NCBI GenBank assembly: GCA_016271365.2
Contig: CM028131.1
Span: 283,648,001-283,712,000, forward strand
DNA: 64,000 nt
Direction: 5' to 3'
DNA from: Neoceratodus forsteri
Taxonomy: Eukaryota; Chordata; Ceratodontiformes; Ceratodontidae
The position numbers and the translations under genes were made by a program. Below the pieces are notes generated by a model. The model had not been told where the DNA came from and did not search any database. It worked only from the letters and a program-made list of their open reading frames with translations. This document shows, piece by piece, positions 21,250-32,820 of the stretch. Numbering within the stretch: position 1 is the stretch's first letter; the number at the start of each line of letters is the position of its first letter.

Positions 21250-23531
21250 ACAATTTAGTACTACTCCCTGGGAAGTAATAGCAACCCACTGCATCCCCTG
21301 TTGGTGTATCCACCTCACTTCCCACACCACACAGTAACAATCCCTACTACCCCTGCCTGCTGTCCTAAATGCAGGTTGAGGGGCCTGGGTTCTGATTTAG
21401 CTACTACAAGGGGCTCAATATCAACAATAATGCTATTTGCGCGGTGTCTCCACCCAGAGTGACCTTTAAGTGAGTTTGATGTTAAGCTAGCACAACCCTC
21501 TTGGAAGTTGTACTTAACCACAGCCCTGACCAGTGGTGCCACACATGGAGTTGTCCCAAACAATACTAAACATTCAATGTCACAATTTGTGGTGAGTACT
21601 AATAATAAGCTCACAGTTACCACTCTTACGAGCAGGATCAGAACTTCCTGGATGCCTCTGTGCACCTGTAAAGAGGGATTTGCAGTAACAACAATATACT
21701 TTTTGGCTTTTCCTAGTAACCAGCACTCAGTAGTAATATGCTCAGGAATCAATTTAACATTCAGACAACAAACTGATTTATTTGGGAATTTAAACAGAGG
21801 AAGGGGATGCAAATCAAGAATTACTTTAGTGCAGTTGTTAGGCTTTTGTGGTAGAGAAACATTTAAATACATTTACACCCTGACTAGATCCAGTCACTGC
21901 AATCTGGGTACCCAGGATCTGTGTTTGTTGCTGGCCTGAGCAGTGCCACAGGTTGGCTGGCGTTGCAGCCCATTGGGGTCCTTAAAACAAATAAATGATT
22001 TAGGCTTTACTTGGCTTTAGTAACATAAACAGACTTTTGACCACCCAGGAATTGTAATCCTCAGGTCTGATGGCCTGCAAAAACAGTCTAAACTACAACA
22101 AGAACTTGAAAACACAAATCAGATGGCAAACACTTTTTATTTTGTGTTGCAGGGGTAAACCCTGTTGTACTCACTGAACCAGGGTCTCGGGATCTGGGAT
22201 GATTTCCAGGCTGGTTCCTCTCGAGGAATGGCTGTCTGGTTGTTGGCTGCAGGCTACAGATCTCTTGCTTCTTGACAGGGACCAGGATATAAGGACCAGG
22301 GCTTACACGACTCACCCCTGCATCACGGATTTTCCCCCAAGAGTGGCCACAACCCGCGATGATCTTTTCCACAGGAGCTGACTCCCCACACCAGTCTCTG
22401 AACAGCTTTCATAGAACAGGCAGCAACAGTCTCTCAGAAAACTTGTTTGGCATCACAGCTTAAATTCTGGCACAGTCTCAGATGGGCCACACAGCTTACC
22501 CACTTGCAGACTGCAGTCCTTGTAAGGTAAGCTGGCAAATAGGAATCCAGGTCTCTCCCCTTTAGCAAACAGGCTAAAGACAATTCCGGTGGCCCCAGGC
22601 TTTCAGTTCGAGGCTACAGATTGAGGCAAACTGCTGTCTCACCGACAGAGAGCTTGGGTGTTTAAGGCACACTAACACCCTTTCAGTCTGGGATGTTAGC
22701 TCTGAGGAAATCACTTCTTTTCTCCCTTTGGAGACTTTTAGATTGGTCTGTAGCACTTGGCAGTTCCAAACGATTCACTCAGGGTTTTAGACCAGGAAGA
22801 GGCAAAGCAGGCCGCTCCCTAAATTACCTGTGCTGAGAATGGAGCCTCCTTACAATCCAGAAGCTCGAGCCAGACTAACTGTTCAAGGGTCTCTTTCAAC
22901 TGAAGGAAAAAGGAAATCTAGTAATTTGGTTGGCTGCCCAGGCGGTCAGTCACAGTTTAAGCATTCTGATTGGTTAAAATGGGTGCCAAGCATACAGTTC
23001 ACAGTTTCTTCCAGAAGCCATAGTAAAAGTGGACCCATTAGGACTCCTTGAGTGCTGATTGGCTCACCAGCAGGGTCAAATTATCATCATGGCGATCAGC
23101 TGAGTAAAATGTAAACAATCCCAAACTTAAAAGTTCATTTTAGACATAACAGTTTAGATTCAGAAACAAATAGTTCTAACATTCAATAGGGCTGCATCTA
23201 TCCTGGTAAGTGACTATACAATGGAACTTGTAGAAGTGCTGCCTGGTTGGTCATGAGCTTCATTCTTCCTGGACCAAGCACAGGCTATACTCTACAAAGG
23301 CAGGACTGAAGCTCTTAAAGGCACAATGCAGTGGCACGGATTTGCACACACGTGCAGGAACCAGGAGTACAACAATACTTTATATCTGGATCTGCATTTA
23401 AATTACTGGATACTTGCCAGGCTCCTTCTGGCAGAGCACCAGCTGGGACCAATACAGGCAGGTAACACCACAGTGTCCAAGGAGAGGACCCAAGGTAAGC
23501 CCACCATTTTTTTTTGGGGGGCAGGGTTACA
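21250..23531 (-). mobile_element. LTR-like repeat, copy 1 (reverse strand)
   Basis: On the minus strand it starts TGTAACCCTGCC at 23,531. The same order of conserved blocks is seen in the plus-strand copy at 61,616-63,700: the start, a GGTTGTGGCCAC block ending GGGGTGAGTCGTG (22,304-22,361), a polyadenylation-type AATAAAA (22,137-22,142), and a distal block CTGGGTGGAGACACC ... CCCCTCAACCTG (about 21,370-21,470). TG start plus an internal AATAAA suggest a solo LTR of about 2 kb. No internal gag-pol or second LTR is seen. The 3' end is imprecise. Confidence 0.5.
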
Positions 23532-24590
23532 AGTTTATTGGAGAAAACAGGAATGAGGATCTGGGGAAGGAAAATAGGTTAAACAACAAATATAACAATA
23601 CAATGTGCCCTGGCTGACTATGCCTGTCCACCCCCAACGCAATGCTCGGCCCAACTGCACTGGCTGGCTGCTACTCCAATACTCAATGGAACCAATATGC
23701 ACCCCCAGTTCTTAGGGAGCTGTTGGTAGTGGTGGGCAAGCCAAGAACTGTTCACTTACAGCCAAGCCGGAGACGAAGGGCCAGGCTTGACTCCATGAAC
23801 CAGATCATGAGCTGAGCCATAGGTGCTGTTGGCTGCCTTGTACAATACATACAATGTCCTTCATGAGTTCTTCTAGAAGAGTTGAACATCACTAGCTGTT
23901 CAGCATGACGAGAATACTTGCTTTGATCATAATTGATTTGGCTTGACCTTGGGTTTCATTTGCTCACAGTGGCTGAGTCATGCCAGAGGCAGGCATTAAG
24001 CTCGAGCCAGGTTTGAACCTACCTTATCTTGCCTACCTCTAGGTGTTGCATCAGTGTAGGCCCACTGATGTTGCATATGGCTGGTGTGCTGTGGAACAAT
24101 AACAATATTTGCAAAAGCAGCAAAACTCAAATTGTAATCCCAGATAGATGGCTGAGTCCAGTAAAATGTAGCCCAGTCCATGGCACTGTCTAACTATAAG
24201 GTTGGTGTGTCAAAGGACCCAAAGACCTTGATAAATTAGTCATGGTTTAGTTCAGTGTAATCTTCGCCTCAAGCCCTAGTCCTGGCTAGATTTACTGGCT
24301 CAGTTCTGAGGGTATGTCATAGCTGGGACTGCTCCTTCAGTTCCCGCTTTCAGGCCATGTCTAGCATATCAGCTGGGCTCTCCCTCCATCAGAGTCATGG
24401 GATGGTTAGAATAAGGTCAGGCTGACAAACTCACCATCTCAAGGAAAAAAGAACAAGGTGGCTTCAGAACTCTCAGACATTGTGTTCTCAGCATATTTAC
24501 TTAGATGAAAAATGAAAAAAGCTGGTCACTTTTGTAGTCAGCAACATAAGTAGTATATGACCACTAAGTTAGTGCGAAAGGACTTTATTT
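23532..24590. other. Unassigned stretch
   Basis: No domain-bearing ORF, no terminal repeats. It ends at the AGTGTTAG duplication of the hAT-like element. Confidence 0.4.
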
Positions 24591-25997
24591 AGTGTTAGCA
24601 TAGCCGGTCTTAGGCACTAGCAAACCCTGTGATTGCTGGGGGCCCCCTGTTCATGGGGGCCCCAACCAGAGCAGTTTTAGTGTATGCCTATTTTTTATTT
24701 TCTCGTAACAGCAATAAAAGGCTGTTGTTTTTTCTGATGTGGCATCATGATGTCATGAAGTGTCTCACCAAGCTATGACCCATTCAGTAAGAGGCAGATG
24801 GGCAGCAATGGATGGGATGGGAAGAACAGCCCCAAGGAGTTACACTACTGTCTCCCCTAAAAAGTACTTTTTTTTTTTATTTTGTTAGAGAATCGGAATT
24901 ACAACCTTTGAACTAGAAGCTCATTTACAAAGGGTCCTTGTCAAAGCGTGGGGACAGTTACATGAGTTAGTAAAATCAGAACTGTGAACAGGCATTGTCA
25001 TATACGTATTAAAAACACATTTACAGACTGAGTACAGGGGACTGGGTAGGAGAGACAGAGGCACACAATATAACACAGTCTTCATACAAAATGGGAGCAA
25101 TCCAACACTGGCATTACAAATAAGCGCTAACAGAGGCATGTTGTAAACACAGTAAGAACACTGAGTTCATAATGAGCAGTACAACACCGTCTGTGTGAAT
25201 AAGTGCTAGCAGTAAAGTTAGGTACTCACACAATAGCGGCTATTAGGCCTAGTTGCAGGTTAAAGGAATCCAATTTTAGAAATATCTAGAGAAAGAGTAG
25301 TGGGCAATAGCTAAGAGAGATGGGTCTGTTTCAGTGGTTTCTAGTAAGGATATAGTCTAAAGGGTGCACCGGCAGGCTCAGGGATTAGGTGACACAGAAG
25401 CAGTGTACAGGAGGGATGATGGAATTCCGAAGTTTGGATTTGAAGAGACTAATGCTGGTGAGGTTTGTGATGGCTGAGGAGAGCTCATTTAGCTAGGCAG
25501 GTGCTCTAACTGCAAATGCACGACTCCCTAGTGCAGTTCTCCTGAAGGGCGCTGCAAGCGCATTGTTTGTCACCCTTCTTGTAACAATATTTAGAGGGGG
25601 CAGGACAGAATAAAGCCTGCATTGAAGGGGGGGCAAGTCCAAGCAGGGTTTTCATCCCCAGGAGGCATGAGTGGAGTCTGATCTGGTCCTTGAGCTGGAG
25701 CCATCTTGTTCTAACATACAGCTCTCATGCTTGCATAAGGTGACCAGCATCTAAAACAAGTCTGCAAGCTTTGTTAATGGTGGTATGGACTCTGTGCAGG
25801 CAGGTGTCAGAGGCAACACCATATACCACTATTCCATAATCTAGGATGGGAAGGATTGTGCCTCTGACAGCTTGATACCTAGCTCTTGGAGTGAGGCAGG
25901 ACCGATGCTTGTATAGTGTCCCTAATTTCCAGTTAGCGGCGGTGGTGATTGCATGAATATGTTCGTCAAAGGTAAGAGACTCATCAATAGTGATCAG

Positions 25998-26800
25998 TTA
26001 CCTGACTGAGGACACTTGCTCAAGAACAGAGTGAGAGCTGTCAAATATGGTAAAGGGGGCAGTGGTTCTTCTCTTTTGACATCCAGCAAGGAGCATCGTC
26101 TTTGTTTTTTTGCTGTTGAGTACTAGTATGCTGTCCTTAAGCCAGTCTTGCAGCATGTCAAAGTTGTGCTGCAGATGTCTGTTGAGAGTGTCCTGGCAAG
26201 AGTCATGCAGAAAGACAACCGTGTTGTCTGCATAAAGCAGGACCCTAGCCGATGGGCAAGCCTCTGGGAGTTTGTTCACAAAGTTGCTGAACAGGAGTGG
26301 GCCAAGTATGGAGCCCTGGGGAACCCCTAAGGACACTTCACAGACCTGTGAAACTGCACTGTTAATTTTTAACTGCTGGGAGTGTCCAGTTAGGTAGTTC
26401 GCAAACCACCTGACGTGCCCGGAGACAGCACCAAGCAACCTAACCTATGTACAGTAACAGCAGCTGATGATCCACAAGGTTGAAGGCTTTTATAATGTCT
26501 ATATAGATAGCTCCAACAAGCTGACCTTGATCAAGAGCCTCATGCACATAGCCTGCGAAGTCAAGTAAGGCAGTGTTTGTGCTATGCATCTTGCCGAAGC
26601 CATGCTGCTGTGGGCAGAGGAGGTTGTATTTGTGTAGGTGGTCTGTGAGTTGGTCAACTATGATTCTCTCTAGGGCTTTGGAGAATGGGGACAGTATGGA
26701 GATGGGCCTGTAATTAGATACAGTTGCTCGATCACCTCCTTTTTGCACCGGGGTTACAAGAGCAGATTTCCATATAGAAGGGAATGTGGACAATCGGAGG
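25998..26800 (-). pseudogene. L2-B reverse transcriptase, broken
   Basis: Minus-strand frames give NYRPISILSPFSKALERII, QQHGFGKMHSTNTALLDF, GQLVGAIYIDIIKAFNLVDH (finger and first palm motifs), then FANYLTGHSQQL, GVPQGSILGPLLF and LLYADNTVVFL. The order and the VDHQLLL context are L2-like. The palm motif reads YADN rather than YADD, so the second catalytic aspartate is lost. A frame change occurs near 26,440. RT sequence upstream of 26,800 is poorly preserved. Confidence 0.85.
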
Positions 26801-27299
26801 GACAGATTGAACAGCTTTTTTAGAGGTACGACACCTTGGTCAGAGCAATGGCTACCAGCTTCATTTTGACACCATCATCGCCAATCCTGGTTTTACCTAA
26901 TACTCTAGTTAGGTATTTTTTTGTTTCAGTGGTGGTTACTTGTTAGAAGTAGAAGTTAGGGCCTATAATGGCGTCAGGTCCTGAGTTAGAAGAGGAGGTG
27001 GCTGATACCCCGGTGGGGTACATGGCCGGTTTGGGGGGGGTGGAGGACTGAGCTGTAATCTGAAAATGCAGAATTAAAGATATTGTCCATGACGTCATCC
27101 TCTAGTTTTACCTCATCATCATGCTGAAGCATGGGGGGGGCCCTTGGGGGTTGTTTATGGAGATCCAAAACTTCTTCCCATCACCCTAGCACTGCACCTG
27201 TTGGTTTTTGTGATATGTGGCCTTAGCCTGCCAGATTTCCCACATACAGCTGTTACGGGCTGCTTTGTACCTTTGAATATCCGCAACTTCCCGCGTCTC

Positions 27300-28250
27300 C
27301 CTGGCACAATGTCAAAGCGTGTCTCGCTGTTGCATCAAGCTGAGCAGTTGAGGGGTGACCCAGACCATGTTACCTCCCTTTATCATATTCTTGCAGTATG
27401 GAGCAAACTTGTCTGCAGTTGCATTGAAGTGGGAGATGAATAGCTGGAGTGCTGTATCAATAAAGGGACATATATCACTAAAGCTCCAGTTTATATCTGC
27501 GAGGTAGTTCTTGAAGTGAATCATGGTGTGTCTCTTTATAACCCTATTCCTCACCAGCCTTGGGGGGTCTGACCTGCCTGGCTGACCACTCACATTGGAC
27601 CCGTGAGTGATTACACAAGGTATCCAGGAGGACCTTGACATTCGTTACTCTTTCTGGGTGCGTTGTCAGGACTCAATCGATCAGGGTGTTTGTACCTGTG
27701 CGGTAGTTAGTCCTAGTGCAGCTTGAGACCATCTGCATCAGGTAGAGTCCAGAGACCAGGTCTCTGTGGGTGACGGTGGTGTTAGCAAGCCAGTTGGAAT
27801 TGAAATCATCTAGCATGATGGTCTCCTTTTTTTCGTGGGCTTGGGAGAAGTAGTTGGCAAAGGCTTCAAATCCTGCTTTCTGGTGCCCAGGAGGGATGTA
27901 GGTGACCATGACATTTAGGCACTTATGCCCTGTGCCAAGTATGATTTTTACTGTTAGGCACTCACAATCCTTGTTGACAAGAGTCAGTGGGGCTTTGTTG
28001 CATTGTAGGTGGCTGCAAGTGTATATTATGCAGCCACCTCCTCCCTTACCAGTGCGGTTCAGCCTCTGCATGTGGTATCCAGGGATGGAGACAACCGAGT
28101 CCACGTTATGTGGGGAGAGCTAGGTCTCAGTTAGAGCAAGGACATTTGGTTGGATGTATTCCAGCCACGCTTCAAGCTGAGTTAGCTTTGCTAAGAGACT
28201 GCAGATGTTCAACCCCACGGTTTTTAATCGCCCGTTAGTAGCTGTGGCCT
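27300..28250 (-). pseudogene. L2-B apurinic-type endonuclease, broken
   Basis: On the minus strand: GLNICSLLAKLTQLEAWL and NVLALTET (Mg-binding glutamate context) at about 28,130-28,225, separated by a stop from the frame 27,673-28,104. That frame has GYHMQRLNRTGKGGGGCIIY, VMVTYIPPGHQ and TIMLDDFNSNW. The last corresponds to the GDFN motif of APE-type LINE endonucleases, here DDFN. After about 27,640 a further frame holds a connector (VIKRHTMIHFKNYLADINW). Non-functional. Confidence 0.8.
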
Positions 28251-28251
28251 G

Positions 28252-28791
28252 TCAGCTAGTAGTCAGTGGGCCGGGGTTAGGGTGGATGTTACCAGAGATT
28301 AGTAGTTGGATTAAAATAAGTTTTTTGCATAACTTTGGGTAGTTAGGTTTAGCTAGTAGCCTCAGCAGGTTCTGGGAGGAGCATTTGGCATGAGGACCTA
28401 GCGTTAGCAGGAGGCCAGGAAATAGGCTTAAGGCAAAAGTTGGGCTTATCCTTAGGGTGGAGGCCAAAATGTGCAGTAGCACTGGTTGCATAGAGGAAGG
28501 TGGCATACTGTGGGTCTCCCATTGAGCCAGCTTGCTACGCTCTATGGTGTAGTCCTGGTGGCTGTTTGTGTAAGTGGCTGCAGTGGCAGGGTGTCCGGAA
28601 TTGAGTGCGAGCACCAAACTTAGGATCAACTGTACAGGGAGACCTCCTAGAGTATTGTGCTTGCTATTTTTGGCATCCATTTTGGGTAGTATAAATGCTA
28701 AGGTGGGTCGGGTAACAAACTGGGTGCAGGGCCTGCTCAACCAACACCTAAATGCTGGGTCCATCAACCTGGTGTAGCCAGCTGACTTCAA
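28252..28791 (-). pseudogene. L2-B N-terminal region ending in a 2A-like motif
   Basis: A 179-codon frame with no domain I recognise. Its C-terminal end is hydrophobic (KLILIQLLISG) followed by GNIHPNPGP (28,267-28,293), then a stop. The endonuclease starts immediately downstream in another frame. NPGP preceded by a G-D/N-I/V-x-x context is the 2A-like translational recoding signature known from some non-LTR retrotransposons and RNA viruses. The position just upstream of the endonuclease matches those cases. The usual D is N here. Confidence 0.7.
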
Positions 28792-28999
28792 GAGTTAAAG
28801 GTTTAAGAGAGGATGTCGGGTGAGGGCAGAGGGCTATGTTAACAGGTATTTAAGGGAAAGAGTTCCACTAGTTTTAGGTTACGGGTATCACCCAGCAGCT
28901 ACTAGTTATATTGAAGGTGCACGATGTTAATTGAGTGGAAGGAGTTCCATGTGTATATTATAGGGGAGTGAATTCTGCAAGTTTTATAGGAATGATTAT

Positions 29000-29218
29000 T
29001 TATTTATTTTTTTTTTATTTAGTTGTTTAACCAGGTATAGCACACTAAGCTGAAAGCTTTTTTACAGGAGCGACCTGGGAGCACAAGGAGGTTAAGTGAC
29101 TTGCTCAGGGTCACACAGTATGCAAGTGGAAGCTGTGGGATTCAAACCCAGGTCTGGTCTGCTGGATGACACCAAATCTGCAGCGCAGAGCCTTAGACCG
29201 CTGCGCTATACTGCCTGC
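29000..29218 (-). mobile_element. MIR/CORE-like tRNA SINE (copy 1)
   Basis: On the minus strand it begins GGCAGTATAGCGCAGCGGTC (A-box region) with a B-box-like GGGTTTGAATCCCAC. A core follows (GACCCTGAGCAAGTCACTTA), then a tail GTAAAAAAGCTTTCAGCTTA and an A/T-rich end. TGATTAT flanks both sides (28,993-28,999 and 29,219-29,225). Copy 2 is at 51,113-51,303. The layout is that of MIR-type SINEs. Confidence 0.88.
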
Positions 29219-29225
29219 TGATTAT

Positions 29226-29774
29226 GATCAGAGAGTGGGTGTGGGAGATAGAGAGATCTTGATGTGAGGTAGAGCTGGTTGTCTACAAGAGAGAAAGGAG
29301 AAAGCAGATGGGAAATTAAGTTGGATCACAATTGGGGGTGTAGAGGTGAATGGGTTGACTAGGAGCAGCTAGGAGACTGTCTTCCACAGTGCTGGGAGCC
29401 AACTGTAGAATCAGGGGTGGGGCCAGGGTGGATTTAATAGAGAGAGAGAGGGTGGGGGGTGGGCGGAGAAAACTTCCCAAGCAGTAGCTTCTAAGGAGCA
29501 AGTTTGTAGTTGTTGCAGGGGGATCCGAGTTGGCGCCAAATTCAAATCGGACCTAGTCTGTCCCTCGCTTTAAATTAAAGCACTGCTACAATTGTGCAAA
29601 AGTACAGGTTATACTGCACAATTGCCCACTATCTCCAATAAGTTAAATTAGGCAGAGGGTCCAGTGATTAACAATAAGTCTCTAGTGTTTGAATTCATTC
29701 TTGGCACCTAAATTCAAAATGGCCATTTGAATGCGGCACTACAGAGTAGTGAAGGGAAGCAGCCCAGTCGTTGT
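29226..29774. other. Interior of hAT-like element / L2-B 5' UTR, unresolved
   Basis: About 550 bases with GAGAGAGAGAGGGTGGGGGG purine tracts (29,440-29,462) and no ORF motif. The boundary between L2-B 5' UTR and hAT interior cannot be placed by eye. Confidence 0.4.
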
Positions 29775-30200
29775 ACCTGCAGCGGGATTCAGCAGCTGCT
29801 TGGGGGAGGGCAGTCAGTGAGGAGGTTGGGTGCCCTCTCGACCATGCAGGCAGCTCCAGCAGGATTCAGCAGCCACTTGGGGGAGGGCAATCAGTGAGGA
29901 GGTCAGGTGCCCTCTTGACTATGAAGGCAACTGCAATGGGATTCAGCTGCCGCTTGGGGGAGGGCAGTCAGTGAGGAAGTTGGGTGCCCTCTCGACCACG
30001 CAGGCAGCTGCAGCAGGATTCAGCAGCCATTCAGGGAAGGGCAGTCAGTGAGGAGGTGGGGTGCCCGCTCGACCACGCAGGCAGCTGAAGTGGGATTCAG
30101 TAGCTGCTTGGGGGAGGGCAGTCAGTGAGGAGGTCAGGTGTCTTCTCAACCATGCAGGCAGCTGCAGCGGGATTCAGCAGCCAATCAGGGGAGGGCTGTC
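29775..30200. repeat. 77-bp tandem repeat, ~5.5 copies
   Basis: GGATTCAGCAGC-type words start at 29,785, 29,861, 29,939, 30,016, 30,093 and 30,170, giving a period of 76-78 bases. Each unit carries GGGGGAGGGCAGTCAGTGAG and GACCA-GCAGGCAGCTGCAG-like segments. It sits directly inside the right TIR of the hAT-like element. Sub-terminal tandem repeats are common in hAT relatives. Confidence 0.92.
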
Positions 30201-30417
30201 AAGTATAAATAAATACCACTGGTTGTAGTAAAACTAAAATAAAATGTCACATTTAAGGACTGTAGTCAAGCCCATGGGGTGAAGGCAGATCAAGTGGGGT
30301 GTCCCATGACTTCACTAATCCTGCTGGGGGCCCCCAAAACCTAAACCAGCCCTGAGTGTTAGGATGTTATCGATAAAAATACAGCACAGCACGCCTACAT
30401 AGCCAAACATGTGCAGT

Positions 30418-30476
30418 GTCAGTGGCTCAGCAGGTAGCACACTTGCCTCTGAGGCTGGAAGATTGGAAGTTTATCG
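30418..30476 (+). mobile_element. Deu-SINE 5' (tRNA-like head) fragment
   Basis: Reads CAGTGGCTCAGCAGGTAGCA then CTTGCCTCTGAGGCTGGAAG, the tRNA-related head seen in Deu-domain SINEs. It stops just before the expected B box. The matching B-box part (GGGTTCTAGCCCC) and the Deu core are at 49,647-49,835. I infer one SINE split by L2-A. Confidence 0.6.
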
Positions 30477-31840
30477 AGGGAAAACTCCGTTGAGCATGTT
30501 CATTCATAAGGAGATCCTAGTACATAAAAGGCAAACATAAACAGGCTTATGTGAAGTAGTGTAACTTTAAAAAAAAAGTCATACAAAAAAGAAAAAGGCT
30601 TACAAATGAGAGGTACATATTTTGCATAAAACAATGGGATTAGTTCATCTCAATATAAAATCAGAGAAAGAAAAAATGGATCCTGGCATTAGGATAATGC
30701 AATAATGAGGCAATTTACATAACGCAACAATGTGACAATCTGCTGCAGAAGATGGAGAAGGCAAAGAATGCAACAGGGGTATGAGCAGGAGTGCATAGAA
30801 TGTGAGATAGACAGAAAAAGGAGAGGAGGAGAAGAGAGGAGAGCTACAGGAGAGAGTAGGGGCAGCGAACAGAATAATAAATGAAGCAGGGCCAGAGGGA
30901 ATGGTTGGGAGAAGCGGGGGGAGATGAGGAGGGATTCATGAGAGCTAAACCCTTGGGCGTTTGCATTCAGCGGTGAAGTGCCTTGAGGCGAGGGACTTGA
31001 AAAAGCTAACAGTTACCAGGCTGGTGAACTTGAGTACCACTTGAATGCTGTTCCAAGCCACAGGGAGGGAATGCGATATAGTTCCCTTGCCAAGGGAGAT
31101 TCTAGTTCTGGGTATGTACAGTAGGAGGAAGGAAGACTACCTCAGGGAATAAGCGCAGTGTGAGATGTGGACTAGGAGGAGATATAATCTGGGAGTTTAT
31201 TATGCAGTGCTTTGAGCATCCATATACCAAGGTGGAGCAGTCTTCAGGTAGCTAGGGACGTCAACCCAGCAACAGAATAGAGATCACAGAGGTAGGTCCT
31301 GGGGGATGCATTGGTAATAAAATGAAGGGCGCGGTGGAAGAGGACATCAAGCCTGTGAAGGTTGGTTGCCGAAGTGCAGTTGTATATTATATCACCATAG
31401 TCTAAAAGTGGGAGGAATGTTGCCTGGACAAGTCTGAGCCTGACCTCGGTTGGGAAGAGGGCTCTATGTCTAAAAAAGAAACATAGTCTTGCTTTAGGTT
31501 TGGTGGAGAGACTATCAATGTGGGCTTTGAAGGACAGTTTGTTGTCTAGCCAGACTCCAAGATATTTGAACTTGTCAACAACTTCAAGTGGTTTTCCTAG
31601 GGAAGTTGTGACAGTTACGATGCTGGCTTTAGTCCAGATTGGGGGGGGGGGTTATTGTTGTGGCAGAAGAACATAACCTTATTTCTTTTTAGCATTAAGC
31701 AAGAGCTTGGCATAGGTGAGGTTATGTTTGAGCTGAAGGAAGTTGGTTTGGAGCTCATCACAGTCATCAACAAGCAAGGGCTTGGAAATGTAAAGTACTG
31801 TATCATCTGTGAAGAAGTGCAGTTTAGTTATCGATGTTGG
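30477..31840 (-). mobile_element. L2-like LINE, copy A, 3' segment
   Basis: The 3' part of the element whose 5' part lies at 46,861-49,640. Minus-strand coding continues with TKLHFFTDDTVLYISKPLL (31,760-31,830; palm motif as FTDD), NLTYAKLLLNAKK and downstream RT tail. A 3' UTR and terminal stem-loop-like sequence follow near 30,480-30,520. The coding break coincides with the LINE-X insertion. Confidence 0.75.
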
Positions 31841-32820
31841 GGAAGCACTTTTTATTTGCAGCCGAAGACTCTGTTCGTCTGTCCTCTGAGCTGGTTGTGG
31901 CTTGCAGGGCTGGCTGAGCTCCCCCCCCCCCCTTGCTGCTCCTGCTTGTCTTTGCTGGATTTCTGTGTTTGTTTTCCTGCTTCTGTACCTCATTTATTGA
32001 AAATGAACTCTCTGTGTAAGTAAGGGGGATCAACAAGAATGCACCTCATAAAGAGGATATGAACAAATGGGGGAAACAATATTGATAAGCAAAACATAGA
32101 GAAGAAGAGCACATACAGATGTAAATAAGATTTTAATAAAATATCTTGACTAAGTGTCTACCATCCTACCTACGATTACAGCGAGGAGATCAAGAGAGGA
32201 AAAGCATGGATCTGGTGGCTCATTGTCTAATTTAAAAATAGATTTGGATCAAGACATGGACCAAGTGGACATTCGCTTGCTTATTTGTCTCAATTTATCA
32301 AGGACAAAGGCTAATAGCCTTGTTAGAGAAATCTGGAGAAGCTGGAGAAGTTGGAGGTGAACGTAGCATTTTGACATTTATTGGAGGACTCTTTGGTTAA
32401 AAAGAAGAAGGATAAAACCTGAAGAAGAGTGGAGATAAGCAAAACCTCAGTGTATATCACAGGAACTTGTTATTTGTAGCGTATTTTGTAAAGTGCATCT
32501 GGGGTAATTTAACACACTTTTTAGTGCTGGCATCTTGGTATACTGCTACATTCTCTAATTTAGTGGTAATAGTAAGTAATAGCAGGTGTAAGTGTGGACA
32601 ATCAACACAACGGGCTTAATTGCTTTAGTTTACTTCACCTCTATACTTAGGTTAGAGGAAACTATTACTACTTTATTTCTAAACTTGTTGGTTAAATTGA
32701 GTCTTTGGATAGATTATACCATCATACTATCTTCGAAGTATAGTGAATTTTTCTGTTGTTTTTCTGCTGTTAATTTGTGAAAATTATATTGTGATCATAA
32801 ATAAGCAGAAAATCATTAAA
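31841..32820 (+). other. LINE-X 5' untranslated region
   Basis: Non-coding lead of about 980 bases from the inferred insertion point to the first ORF1 ATG. It includes a C-run (31,921-31,932) and becomes AT-rich downstream. Confidence 0.5.

Larger units (their letters stand above)
24870..29500 (-). mobile_element. L2-like LINE, copy B (near full length)
   Basis: Reverse-strand element: N-terminal region (28,252-28,791), endonuclease (27,300-28,250), RT (25,998-26,800), then a 3' UTR down to a T-rich tail at 24,870 (A-rich on the minus strand). The 3' end TTTGTAAATGAGCTTCTAG-like matches the fragment at 16.7 kb. The 5' limit is not clear because a SINE lies at 29,000-29,218. All frames carry stops. 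Confidence 0.8.
24599..30354. mobile_element. hAT-like non-autonomous element with nested L2
   Basis: The left end CATAGCCGGTCTTAGGC and the inverted right end CAGGGCTGGTTTAGG share the CAGGGCYGGYYTTAGG pattern of hAT TIRs, and both are followed by a GGGGGCCCC run. Flanks carry the 8-bp duplication AGTGTTAG (24,591-24,598 and 30,355-30,362), the expected length for hAT. No transposase remains. The interior holds L2 copy B (24.87-29.5 kb), which must have inserted later, and a 77-bp tandem array next to the right end. Confidence 0.75.

Noticed and set aside
29775..30200. CRISPR array
   Set aside because: The 77-bp units are contiguous direct repeats without unique spacers, in a eukaryotic transposon.
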